A stretch of DNA of 64,000 nucleotides from an uncultured Acidimicrobiales bacterium. GTDB lineage: Bacteria > Actinomycetota > Acidimicrobiia > Acidimicrobiales > Bin134. Both the position numbers and the translations under genes were made by a program. The notes beneath the pieces were generated by a model, which was not told the DNA's origin, ran no database searches, and worked only from the letters and a program-made list of their open reading frames with translations. This document shows positions 16,908 through 24,459 of the stretch, piece by piece (the first letter of the stretch is position 1; every line of letters starts with the position of its first letter). The stretch covers positions 806,001-870,000 of the forward strand of contig OX638344.1 in assembly GCA_951813555.1 (NCBI GenBank), written 5' to 3'.

Positions 16908-18134
16908 GTGGGAAGCAGCAGCGATACCGGGAGCGGCGAATTTGCCTGGGGGTGGACCGCAGACTCAGTAGCACTGGAGGGAGTGGCCCCCGCCGCTGAC
17001 TGGTCGGTGTGGGAGCGGGAAGGTCGTGCCCCCCGGTCGGGCGAGGGGAACGGCTTCGGCATCGACTTCCGGGCCGACCTCGAGATGCTGGCCGACTGGG
17101 GGTTCACCGATTGCCGGCTTCCGGTGGAATGGGCCCGGGTCGAGCCCGAGCCCGACAAGCTGGACCACGACGCCGTCGACCGGTATCTGGACATGCTCGC
17201 CGCAGCCCGCGACGCCGGATTGCGCACTTGGCTGGTGTTGCAGAACACCACCCTGCCGGGTTGGTTTGCCGACGACGAAGGCGGCTGGAGCACCCGGCAG
17301 GGGCGGACCCTGAGGTGGGCCCGGTGGGTGGACCGGTGCGGCGAGTGGTTCTCCGACCGGGTAGCGGGGTGGGTGCCAGTAGAAGATCCAGTGGGCTGGG
17401 CAGTCCGCAGCCGCATCTTGGGCCAGCGTCCACCCGGAAGACGCAATCCGTCCGCCGGCCTGGAGGCCGCCCAGCACGGTCTAGAGGCCATGTTCGAGGC
17501 CTGCCGGCTGCTCCGCAGCGGAAGCCAGCCGGTGATGGGAGTGTTCGGTCTCCACACCGTGTTCGCCGCCGATCAGCGGGCTGACACTCTCGGCTGGCAG
17601 GGATGGTGGGACCGCCTTCTGTGGCAGAGCTGGACTTCGGCGTTGACCGACGGGGAGATCACCGTGCCCGATCGCCCGATTGTCGCCCGCGAGGAGTTCC
17701 GGGAGGCGCTCGACGTGGTGGGAGTGTGCTTCGACGTACCGGTATCGGTTGATCGCAAGGGCCACCTAGGCCCGTACCCACCCACGGCCCGATGCGACGG
17801 CTCCGGCCTGGCCCCCGAGCCCGAGGAACTGGCCCGGGCGTTGGCCCGCCTGGCCGACATGCTGGGAGATAAGCCGCTGGCCGTAGCCGGCACCGGGGTG
17901 TCCACCACCGACGAGACGTGGCGCGACCAGCTCTTGGCCCGGACGCTGGATCACGTGAAGGCCGCGAGGTCCGACGGCATCAACGTGGTGAGTTTCTTCG
18001 CCGACACCGCGGTGGACGGCTACAGCTGGCTATTGGGCCGGTCAACCGCCCGCGGTCTGTTCGACCGAGACCGCAACCCCAAAGACGCCGCCTTCACCCT
18101 GCGGGACCGCATCCGGGGAATAGCGGCCAGCTAG
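16908..18134 (+). CDS. GH1-like glycosidase homologue lacking catalytic glutamates
   Basis: 408 residues, GTG start, 23 bases from the divergent VWA gene. TIM-barrel features of family 1 glycosidases are visible: FAWGWTADS, FGIDFRADLEMLADWGFTDCRLPVEWARVEPEPD, LQNTTLPGWF. The acid/base motif T-x-N-E-P is WVPVEDP (Asp160 in place of the Glu) and the nucleophile motif (V/I)TENG is VAGTG (Gly328 in place of the Glu). Both catalytic residues are therefore changed, so hydrolysis is unlikely; a carbohydrate-binding or scaffold role is more plausible. No signal peptide. Ends with a 4-base overlap onto the convergent MoxR gene. Confidence 0.75.
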   Translation: MGSSSDTGSGEFAWGWTADSVALEGVAPAADWSVWEREGRAPRSGEGNGFGIDFRADLEMLADWGFTDCRLPVEWARVEPEPDKLDHDAVDRYLDMLAAARDAGLRTWLVLQNTTLPGWFADDEGGWSTRQGRTLRWARWVDRCGEWFSDRVAGWVPVEDPVGWAVRSRILGQRPPGRRNPSAGLEAAQHGLEAMFEACRLLRSGSQPVMGVFGLHTVFAADQRADTLGWQGWWDRLLWQSWTSALTDGEITVPDRPIVAREEFREALDVVGVCFDVPVSVDRKGHLGPYPPTARCDGSGLAPEPEELARALARLADMLGDKPLAVAGTGVSTTDETWRDQLLARTLDHVKAARSDGINVVSFFADTAVDGYSWLLGRSTARGLFDRDRNPKDAAFTLRDRIRGIAAS

Positions 18135-19540
18135 ATCCTGCCCCGGTAGACGGCGGCGCCGGCCAAGGCCTCCTTGTTGAGGCGTTTGGAGAGGTGGAGG
18201 CCCTCGAGCACAAACTCGATTCCGCTGGCCACCAACGCGGGATTCTCCAGATCGCCCGGCTCGTATCCCAACGCGGCCAGCGCGCTGGCGAAGGCGGGCA
18301 CCTCGTCAACGAGGGCGGCATAGTCGGTTGAGGAGATGTCGTCTCCCGCGTTGACCACCCGCCCCTCTTCGAAGGCCTCGACCACCTCCTGCTGCTGCTC
18401 GTGGTCGACTGCGTCTTTGAAGGCCTGGCGGACAGCCTCCTTGCGAAGGGTTCCCACGATCTCGCCATCTCGGCCGTCGTCGATGGTCTCAATCTCGATC
18501 TTGCCCAAAGTAGACGGGTCGAGCGCGTCCAAGTCGGTCACCCGGGGGACGGCGGTGGCCTCGCCGGTGCGAAGCGCCCGTCGGATGGCGGCCGCGGCCA
18601 GGGTCTCGTAGTTGGAAACGGTCAATCGCACCGACACTCCTGAGCGCTGATTGATGTGCGGGCTCTGTCGGGCCAAGAAACTGAGATACACCAGCACTTC
18701 TCCCATGAAGTCGGGCATGACCACCGGCACATCGGCCTCGGGCATCACTGCCTCCTGCTCGGTGATGTCCATCTCGATGTCGACGTCGGTCGGATAGTGG
18801 GTGCGGATCTGGGCGCCGAAGCGGTCCTTCAACGGGGTGATGATGCGGCCCCGGTTGGTGTAGTCCTCGGGGTTGGCCGAGGCGAACAACAAGATGTCGA
18901 GGGGCAGGCGGATCTTGTGGCCCCGGATCTGCACGTCCCGCTCCTCCAGCACGTTGAGCAAGCCCACCTGAATGCGCTCGGCCAGATCGGGCAGCTCGTT
19001 GATGGCGAACACCCCCCGGTTGGTGCGGGGCACCAAGCCGTAGTGGATGGTGAGCTCGTCGGACAGGTAGCGGCCCTCGGCCACCTTGATGGGGTCCACT
19101 TCGCCGATGAGGTCGGCTATGGAGGTATCGGGGGTGGCCAGCTTCTCCCCGTAGCGCTCGCTGCGGTGGACCCATGAAATCGGCGTGTTGTCACCCTCGG
19201 CGGCAATCAGGTCTTTGGCGTGTTTGGACACCGGGTTGTAGGGGTCGTCGTTCACCTCAGAGCCGGCCACAATCGGGAGCCACTCGTCGAGCAGGTCGAG
19301 CACCAGGCGGATCAATCGGGTCTTGGCCTGGCCCCGCTCGCCCAAAAAGATGATGTCGTGGCCGGCCAGCAGTGCCGTCTCTAACTGGGGGATGACGGTG
19401 TCTTCGTAGCCCCAGATGCCGGGGAACAGGTCTTCGCCGGCTCGGATACGGGCGATCGCATTGCGACGGATTTCCTGCTTGACGGAGACGGACTGCCAGC
19501 CGGCTGACTTGAGCTCGCCGAAGGTGGTGGGCTGTGACAT
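18131..19540 (-). CDS. MoxR / magnesium-chelatase-like AAA+ ATPase
   Basis: 469 residues. Walker A variant FLGERGQAKTRLIR (residues about 66-79), Walker B region GVFAINELPDLAERIQVGLLNVLEE with an Asn-Glu, sensor SANPEDYTNRGRIITPLKDRFGAQ, and a C-terminal helical domain. This is the RavA/MoxR/ChlI-type ring ATPase that partners with VWA proteins; the VWA gene is at 14785-16884. The pair probably powers remodelling or metal loading of an unidentified client. Divergent from the GH2-like gene with 31 bases between starts. Confidence 0.88.
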   Translation of the reverse strand: MSQPTTFGELKSAGWQSVSVKQEIRRNAIARIRAGEDLFPGIWGYEDTVIPQLETALLAGHDIIFLGERGQAKTRLIRLVLDLLDEWLPIVAGSEVNDDPYNPVSKHAKDLIAAEGDNTPISWVHRSERYGEKLATPDTSIADLIGEVDPIKVAEGRYLSDELTIHYGLVPRTNRGVFAINELPDLAERIQVGLLNVLEERDVQIRGHKIRLPLDILLFASANPEDYTNRGRIITPLKDRFGAQIRTHYPTDVDIEMDITEQEAVMPEADVPVVMPDFMGEVLVYLSFLARQSPHINQRSGVSVRLTVSNYETLAAAAIRRALRTGEATAVPRVTDLDALDPSTLGKIEIETIDDGRDGEIVGTLRKEAVRQAFKDAVDHEQQQEVVEAFEEGRVVNAGDDISSTDYAALVDEVPAFASALAALGYEPGDLENPALVASGIEFVLEGLHLSKRLNKEALAGAAVYRGRI

Positions 19541-19571
19541 AAGAGAGCAACCTAGCCCATAGATTAAGCAA

Positions 19572-21674
19572 GTGGACCTAGGTGGGAAATGGGTTGGGGC
19601 TCCGGGGGGTGGGGGGCTGTTGGGGTTTCCGGATGAGGGGTTTGATGACTCTGGGTGGGTTTCGGTTTCGGTGCCGGGGCATTGGGGGAGGGTGGAGGCG
19701 CTGGCTCATGAAACGTCTGTGCGGTACCGGCATCGGTTCGGCCAGCAGCCTCCGGCGGCGGGAGAGCGGCGGTGGCTGGTGTTTGACGGGTTGCTGTATC
19801 AGGCCGACGTTTGGTTGAACGGGGGCTACCTGGGCGATGTGGAGGGCTACTTCATGGCCCACCACTTTGACGTCACCGAGGCCATGGGCGGTCGGCGTGA
19901 GCACCTGCTGGCCTTGGAGGTCTCATGTCCGTCCCGCTCGTCTGACATTTCTGGGAGCCACATGCTGGGATCGCTGGGGCAGGCACCGGAGCTGCTGCCC
20001 CCAGGCAACCCCGGTGGGCTGTGGGCGCCGGTGAAGGTGGAAAGCACCGGCGAGGTCCGAATCTTGGATCTGCGGGTGGGCACCTTCGGCGCCTCCGAGC
20101 GGCGGGCCGTGGTGGCCTTGCAGGCCGATCTGGATGCTTCTCGAGCGGGCCTCGTGCGACTTCACACCACCGTGGGCGAGGTGGAGCACACTGACGACCA
20201 TGTGCTGGCCGCGGGGCTCAACCAGGTGGAGTGGCGAGTGACCGTGCCTGAACCCCACCGGTGGTGGCCCCACCGGCTCGGGGACCAGCCCCACTACGAC
20301 GTCACCGTAGAAGTGGGCACCACCCAAGGGGGGCTGAGCGACCGGCGGCGGGTGCGCACCGGACTGCGAACCGTGGAAATGGATCGATGGCAGTTCTCGA
20401 TCAACGGTGTGCGCATGTTCTTGAAGGGCGCCAATTTCGGACCGGTATCCCCGTGGTGGGCTGAGGTAGACGAGGCTGGCCTGCGCCGTGATGTGGAGCT
20501 GGCCAAAGAGGCGGGGCTGGACCTTATTCGCCTGTACGGCCATGTGGCTCCGCCTGCGTTGTACGACGCGGCCGACGAGGCTGGGATGTTGATCTGGCAG
20601 GACCTCCCCCTTTTGGGACCGTTCCCCCAAGGAAGCCGGAACGCGGCCACCGACTGCGCTCAATCTGCCGTCGGCGCAGTGGGGGCACACCCCAGCGTGA
20701 TGCTGTGGTGCGGCCATGTCGACCCCTTGGGCGACAGCGCCAACGGGACGAGCGAGAACCTCTCCAGCATGGGCCGAAAGCTGGCCGCCCATCAGCGTCC
20801 AAGCTGGAACCTGTCGGTTCTGGACCGAAGCGTCAAACGAGAACTCGAGCGTCGCGACCCCACCCGACCAGTGATTGCCTACTCCGGGGTGCTGCCTCAT
20901 CTCCCCCGGCTCGACGGGACCGACACTCACCTGTGGCTGGGGTGGAAACGAGGCTCCGAGCGGGACTTGGAGCAATTCGCCGCTCGCTGGCCTCGGGCGG
21001 TTCGGTTCGTGTCTCAGTTCGGCGCCCAGTCGCCGCCCCAGGAGATGCCGCTGCTGAGCTCTGAGGGTTGGCCCGACCTGGACTGGGCTGGTCTGGCCGG
21101 CGAACACGGCCTAGACGCCACGGCCATGAACCGACATGTGCCGCCCCGCGACCACACCACCCTGGAGGGGTGGCAGGAGGCGGCTTGGGCCTATCAGGCC
21201 ATGGTGGTGCGGCGGCACGTCGAGACGCTGCGACGGCTCAAGTACCGGCCGGCCGGCGGATTCTGCCACCACTTCTTCGCCGACTGCTACCCCGCCGTGT
21301 CCACCGCGCTGCTCGACTGGCAGCGATGGCCCAAACCGGCCTACGAGGCGCTGGCCAAGGCCTGCCAGCCGGTCATCGTGGTGGCCGACCGGCTGCCCGC
21401 CGAGCTGGCCGCCGGCGACGAACTGGAGATCGGCGTCCACGTGGTGAGCGACCGGCAAGAACCGATGGCCGGACTGCAAGTCGAGGCAACCCTGGAATGG
21501 TCCGGCGGCAGCCAAACCTGGAGCTGGGCCGGAGCAGTGGGCTCCGACGAGTGCGCACTGGTGGGAACCCTGCACTGGCGGGTCCCCGACGCCTCCGGCC
21601 CCACCGCCCTCCACCTGCGCCTCACCGGCCCAGTCGAAGCCACCAACCGCTACGACGCAAACATCTTTGGGTAG
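19572..21674 (+). CDS. GH2 (beta-mannosidase-like) homologue lacking catalytic glutamates
   Basis: 700 residues, GTG start. Jelly-roll sugar-binding domain (residues 1-175, FDGLLYQADVWLNGGYLGDVEGYF), an immunoglobulin-like domain (FGPVSPWWAEVDEAGLRRD precedes the barrel), then a TIM barrel with FLKGANFGPV and LIRLYGHVAPPALYDAADE. The acid/base position of LWCGNNE-type motifs is LWCGHVD (Asp384) and the nucleophile motif SEFG is SQFG (Gln482). Substitution at both sites predicts loss of hydrolysis. Cytosolic by sequence. Together with the GH1-like gene it brackets the MoxR-VWA genes. Confidence 0.75.
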   Translation: MDLGGKWVGAPGGGGLLGFPDEGFDDSGWVSVSVPGHWGRVEALAHETSVRYRHRFGQQPPAAGERRWLVFDGLLYQADVWLNGGYLGDVEGYFMAHHFDVTEAMGGRREHLLALEVSCPSRSSDISGSHMLGSLGQAPELLPPGNPGGLWAPVKVESTGEVRILDLRVGTFGASERRAVVALQADLDASRAGLVRLHTTVGEVEHTDDHVLAAGLNQVEWRVTVPEPHRWWPHRLGDQPHYDVTVEVGTTQGGLSDRRRVRTGLRTVEMDRWQFSINGVRMFLKGANFGPVSPWWAEVDEAGLRRDVELAKEAGLDLIRLYGHVAPPALYDAADEAGMLIWQDLPLLGPFPQGSRNAATDCAQSAVGAVGAHPSVMLWCGHVDPLGDSANGTSENLSSMGRKLAAHQRPSWNLSVLDRSVKRELERRDPTRPVIAYSGVLPHLPRLDGTDTHLWLGWKRGSERDLEQFAARWPRAVRFVSQFGAQSPPQEMPLLSSEGWPDLDWAGLAGEHGLDATAMNRHVPPRDHTTLEGWQEAAWAYQAMVVRRHVETLRRLKYRPAGGFCHHFFADCYPAVSTALLDWQRWPKPAYEALAKACQPVIVVADRLPAELAAGDELEIGVHVVSDRQEPMAGLQVEATLEWSGGSQTWSWAGAVGSDECALVGTLHWRVPDASGPTALHLRLTGPVEATNRYDANIFG

Positions 21675-21759
21675 CTGTCTACTGAACCCTTGGGCAGCAA
21701 GTGGGCGGGACGAGTTGCGACACAGGTGTCTGGCCAAATGGGTGTATAGGTTTGGGAAC

Positions 21760-23478
21760 ATGAGGCGATCATGTTGGAATATTGTTGGCATTATCAGTCT
21801 GATTTTCATGCTTGTCGCTGGGTGCGGCGACGGCACCGAGCCCGAGTCATCCTCATCTTCAGGCACCGCTGACACCGACATCGCACCCAACGACGGCACC
21901 GAGCCCGAACTGTCCCCGCCCTTCACCGCCATCTCAGCCGGCGGGGCGCACTCGTGCAGGATCAGAGCCGACAACACCGCCGAATGCTGGGGCTGGAACG
22001 ACAGCGGGCGGGCCGACGCGCCCCCAGGACAGTTCACCGCCATCACAGCCGGCGAGGCGCACTCGTGCGGGATCAGAACCGACAACACCGCTACATGCTG
22101 GGGCCAGAACAGCAGCGGGCAGGCCGACGCGCCCCCAGGACAGTTCACCGCCATCACAGCCGGCGGGCGGCATTCGTGCGGGATCAGAGCCGACAACACC
22201 GCCCAATGCTGGGGCAGCAACAGCAGCGGGCGGGCCGACGCGCCCCCAGGACAGTTCACCGCCATCACAGCCGGCGAGGCGCACTCGTGCGGGATCAGAA
22301 CCGACAACACCGCCCAATGCTGGGGCAAGAACAACAGCGGACAGGCCAACGCGCCCCCAGGACAGTTCACCGCCATCACAGCCGGCTGGGCGCACTCGTG
22401 CGGGATCAGAACCGACAACACCGCCCAATGCTGGGGCAAGAACAACAGCGGACAGGCCGACGCGCCCCCTGGACAGTTCACCGCCATCACAGCCGGCGGG
22501 TGGCACTCGTGCGGGATCAGAACCGACAACACCGCCCAATGCTGGGGCAGCAACAGCAGCGGACAGGCCGACGCGCTCCCAGGACAGTTCACCGCCATCA
22601 CAGCCGGCTCGTACCACTCGTGCGGGATCAGAGCCGACAACACCGCCCAATGCTGGGGCTACAACGACAGCGGGCAGGCCGACGCGCCCCCTGGACAGTT
22701 CACCGCCATCACAGCCGGCTGGGCGCACTCGTGCGGGATCAGAGCCGACAACACCGCCCAATGCTGGGGCGACAACAGGATGGGGGAGGCCGACGCGCCC
22801 CCAGGACAGTTCACCGCCATCACAGCCGGCGGAGCGCACTCGTGCGGGATCAGAACCGACAACACCGCCCAATGCTGGGGCAACAACAGCTTCGGGAAGG
22901 CCGACGCGCCCCCAGGACAGTTCACCGCCATCACAGCCGGCTGGGAGCACTCGTGCGGGATCAGAACCGACAACACCGCCCAATGCTGGGGCGACAACTA
23001 CAACGGGCAGGCCGACGCGCCCCCAGGACAGTTCACCGCCATCACAGCCGGCTGGGCGCACTCGTGCGGGATCAGAGCCGACAACACCGCCCAATGCTGG
23101 GGCCACAACATCTTCGAGCAGGCCGACGCGCCCCTAGGACAGTTCACCGCCATCTCAGCCGGCGGGGCGCACTCGTGCGGGATCAGAACCGACAACACCG
23201 CCCAATGCTGGGGCATCAACGGCTACGGGCAGGCCGACGCGCCCCTAGGACAGTTCACCGCCATCTCAGCCGGCGGGGCGCACTCGTGCGGGATCAGAGC
23301 CGACAACACCGCCCAATGCTGGAGCGACAACAGCTTCGGGCAGGCCGACGCGCCCCTAGGACAGTTCACCGCCATCTCAGCCGGCTGGGCGCACTCGTGC
23401 GGGATCAGAGCCGACAACACCGCCCAATGCTGGAACTGGACGACGAACCTCCCAGCTGGCGTCTCCTGGGTGAGCTGA
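21760..23478 (+). CDS. Lipoprotein with fourteen RCC1-like 37-residue repeats (copy A)
   Basis: 572 residues. ATG at 21760 gives the signal MRRSCWNIVGIISLIFMLVAGC with a lipobox (LVAGC), so the protein is probably exported and lipid-anchored; a longer frame to 21667 would bury the signal. A Ser/Thr/Glu spacer leads into repeats starting FTAITAG...HSCGIR...NTAQCWG...GQADAPPGQ. There are 13 full units plus a closing unit that ends NWTTNLPAGVSW. RCC1-type blades form beta-propellers; 14 units would make two seven-bladed rings. Each unit has two cysteines. Binding target unknown. Shares the repeat consensus with the gene at 24460. Confidence 0.8.
   Translation: MRRSCWNIVGIISLIFMLVAGCGDGTEPESSSSSGTADTDIAPNDGTEPELSPPFTAISAGGAHSCRIRADNTAECWGWNDSGRADAPPGQFTAITAGEAHSCGIRTDNTATCWGQNSSGQADAPPGQFTAITAGGRHSCGIRADNTAQCWGSNSSGRADAPPGQFTAITAGEAHSCGIRTDNTAQCWGKNNSGQANAPPGQFTAITAGWAHSCGIRTDNTAQCWGKNNSGQADAPPGQFTAITAGGWHSCGIRTDNTAQCWGSNSSGQADALPGQFTAITAGSYHSCGIRADNTAQCWGYNDSGQADAPPGQFTAITAGWAHSCGIRADNTAQCWGDNRMGEADAPPGQFTAITAGGAHSCGIRTDNTAQCWGNNSFGKADAPPGQFTAITAGWEHSCGIRTDNTAQCWGDNYNGQADAPPGQFTAITAGWAHSCGIRADNTAQCWGHNIFEQADAPLGQFTAISAGGAHSCGIRTDNTAQCWGINGYGQADAPLGQFTAISAGGAHSCGIRADNTAQCWSDNSFGQADAPLGQFTAISAGWAHSCGIRADNTAQCWNWTTNLPAGVSWVS
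21922..23475 (+). repeat. Tandem 111-bp repeats, 14 units (copy A)
   Basis: Units of exactly 111 bases, 37 codons, starting TTCACCGCCATC. Thirteen complete units plus a shorter diverged last one. Most changes lie at the same few codons (after the second glycine, the four codons after CWG, and the GQ/GR positions), as expected of surface loops in a repeat fold. The near identity at the DNA level suggests recent gain or homogenisation by unequal crossing-over. Because the period is a multiple of three, all frames on both strands stay open and generate long false reading frames. Confidence 0.9.
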
Positions 23479-23488
23479 ACGCAGGGGA

Positions 23489-23511
23489 TTCGGCGGCAAC
23501 GAGAGGCCGAA
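23489..23511 (+). terminator. Possible terminator hairpin after repeat protein A
   Basis: TTCGGC and GCCGAA arms enclose an eleven-base loop 10 bases after the stop codon, with a short T-run (GTTTTA) eight bases later. The same hairpin follows copy B at 26480-26502, since the whole tail is duplicated. A weak intrinsic terminator is plausible; the T-run is too short and distant to be sure. Confidence 0.35.
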
Positions 23512-23538
23512 GACGAGTTTTACGGCTAAGGCCCCTGT

Positions 23539-23700
23539 CTAGATGTCGGACCAGAGGCGGGCGTTGGCGTAGCTGGATAAGTGCTCGACGTTGGTTGTGA
23601 CTACCACCACGGATTCGGGGTCGAATTCAGTCTGGGCACTTCTGGCTTGGGCGGCGAGGATCGCGTCGCCATCTATCGCAAGGTGGTCGGCGGTGACAGT
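23539..23700 (-). pseudogene. Truncated PIN-domain toxin remnant
   Basis: The minus strand encodes the last ~53 residues of a PIN protein almost identical to the end of the intact gene at 26530 (IDGDAILAAQARSAQTEFDPESVVVVTTNVEHL...NARLWSDI). The intact gene reads LDGDVILAAQARSAQTEF in the same place. Upstream of the DGD motif the similarity stops, an in-frame stop lies at 23728-23730, and the vapB-type promoter begins. The 5' two thirds, including the first catalytic Asp, are gone. Offset to the intact copy is constant (2991 bases), showing duplication without gaps up to the break. Confidence 0.75.
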
Positions 23701-23726
23701 TGCGCCTTTTCCGGTGGGTGAATAGA

Positions 23727-23745
23727 CTTAGTTTATTGAACTAAG
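23727..23745 (+). promoter_or_regulatory. Inverted repeat operator of the VapBC-type locus
   Basis: CTTAGTT and AACTAAG form perfect seven-base arms around TATTG, ending 16 bases before the antitoxin ATG. AT-rich, unlike its surroundings, and placed where an antitoxin would repress its own promoter. An AGGAGG ribosome site follows at 23751-23756. Autorepression is inferred from what is known of this type of toxin-antitoxin pair. Confidence 0.5.
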
Positions 23746-23761
23746 CTAATAGGAGGCTGCG

Positions 23762-24004
23762 ATGCGAGTAGTCAATATGCACGAAGCCAAGACCCATCTT
23801 TCAAGGCTCGTTGAAGGTGCGGTTCAGGGCGAGCCGTTCATCATCGCCCGGGCGGGGACTCCGCTGGTCATGGTTGCTTCGCTGGAGATGCCAGAACCAG
23901 GGGCTGTGCGCCGAACAGGATTTCTGCCCGACATCTCTGTGCCTGAGGACTTCGACCAAATGGGCGGATCCAAGCTCCAAGCCCTCTTTGAAGGAGATGC
24001 GTGA
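23762..24004 (+). CDS. Phd/YefM-type antitoxin (VapB-like)
   Basis: 80 residues. The N-terminus (VVNMHEAKTHLSRLVEGAVQGEPFIIARAG) is the Phd/YefM DNA-binding fold signature, with the I/N-x-x-E-A-K and F-x-I-x-R elements; the C-terminal half (LPDISVPEDFDQMGG) is the toxin-wrapping tail. AGGAGG sits five bases before the ATG. It overlaps the PIN toxin by four bases (GTGA), the usual antitoxin-first layout. Binds and neutralises the toxin and represses the operon through the inverted repeat upstream. Confidence 0.88.
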   Translation: MRVVNMHEAKTHLSRLVEGAVQGEPFIIARAGTPLVMVASLEMPEPGAVRRTGFLPDISVPEDFDQMGGSKLQALFEGDA

Positions 24005-24390
24005 GCTTCCTATTGGATACCCACATCTTGCTGTGGGCCGCGGGAATGCCTGAGCGCCTTCCCGGCGACGCCCGGGCTCTGATCGAAAAACCGTCTTCAG
24101 AGCTGTACTTCAGCGCGGCGTCGCTTTGGGAGGTCGCCATCAAGAACGGACTGGGTCGGGCCGACTTCAACGTCGACCCTCGCTTGCTGCGCCAGGGGTT
24201 GCGCAACAACGGATACCTGGAGTTGGCGATAAAAGGAACCCATGCCGAGGCCGTAGACACCCTGCCCCCCATCCACAACGACCCCTTCGACCGCCTCCTG
24301 ATCGCCCAAGCCCACGCCGAGGCGTTTACGCTGCTGACGGCCGACGCGGTTGTCGGGCAATACCCTGGCCCAATCCGCGTGCTGGGCTAG
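24001..24390 (+). CDS. PIN-domain ribonuclease toxin (VapC-like)
   Basis: 129 residues, GTG start overlapping the antitoxin stop. All acidic PIN residues are visible: Asp in LLDTHILLW (residue 6), Glu in SLWEVAIK (about 44), Asp in NDPFDRLLIAQA (about 95) and a late Asp in LLTADAVV. These coordinate magnesium for RNA cleavage. The THxLLW and DPFDRLLIAQA patterns are typical of the branch paired with Phd-type antitoxins. Intact, with an intact partner. Confidence 0.9.
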   Translation: MSFLLDTHILLWAAGMPERLPGDARALIEKPSSELYFSAASLWEVAIKNGLGRADFNVDPRLLRQGLRNNGYLELAIKGTHAEAVDTLPPIHNDPFDRLLIAQAHAEAFTLLTADAVVGQYPGPIRVLG

Positions 24391-24459
24391 CAATTCAAGG
24401 AGCCCAGCTGGGTCTTCAGAGACTTGCCAACCGCAGGCGGCCCGCTAGCCTGCCATACC

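Noticed and set aside
21812..23600. Long open frames in other phases and on the minus strand across the repeat array (up to 548 residues)
   Set aside because: They arise because the 111-base period is a multiple of three and the sequence is GC-rich, so no stops occur in any phase. Their translations are low-complexity Arg/Pro or Gly/Val strings with no signal peptide logic.
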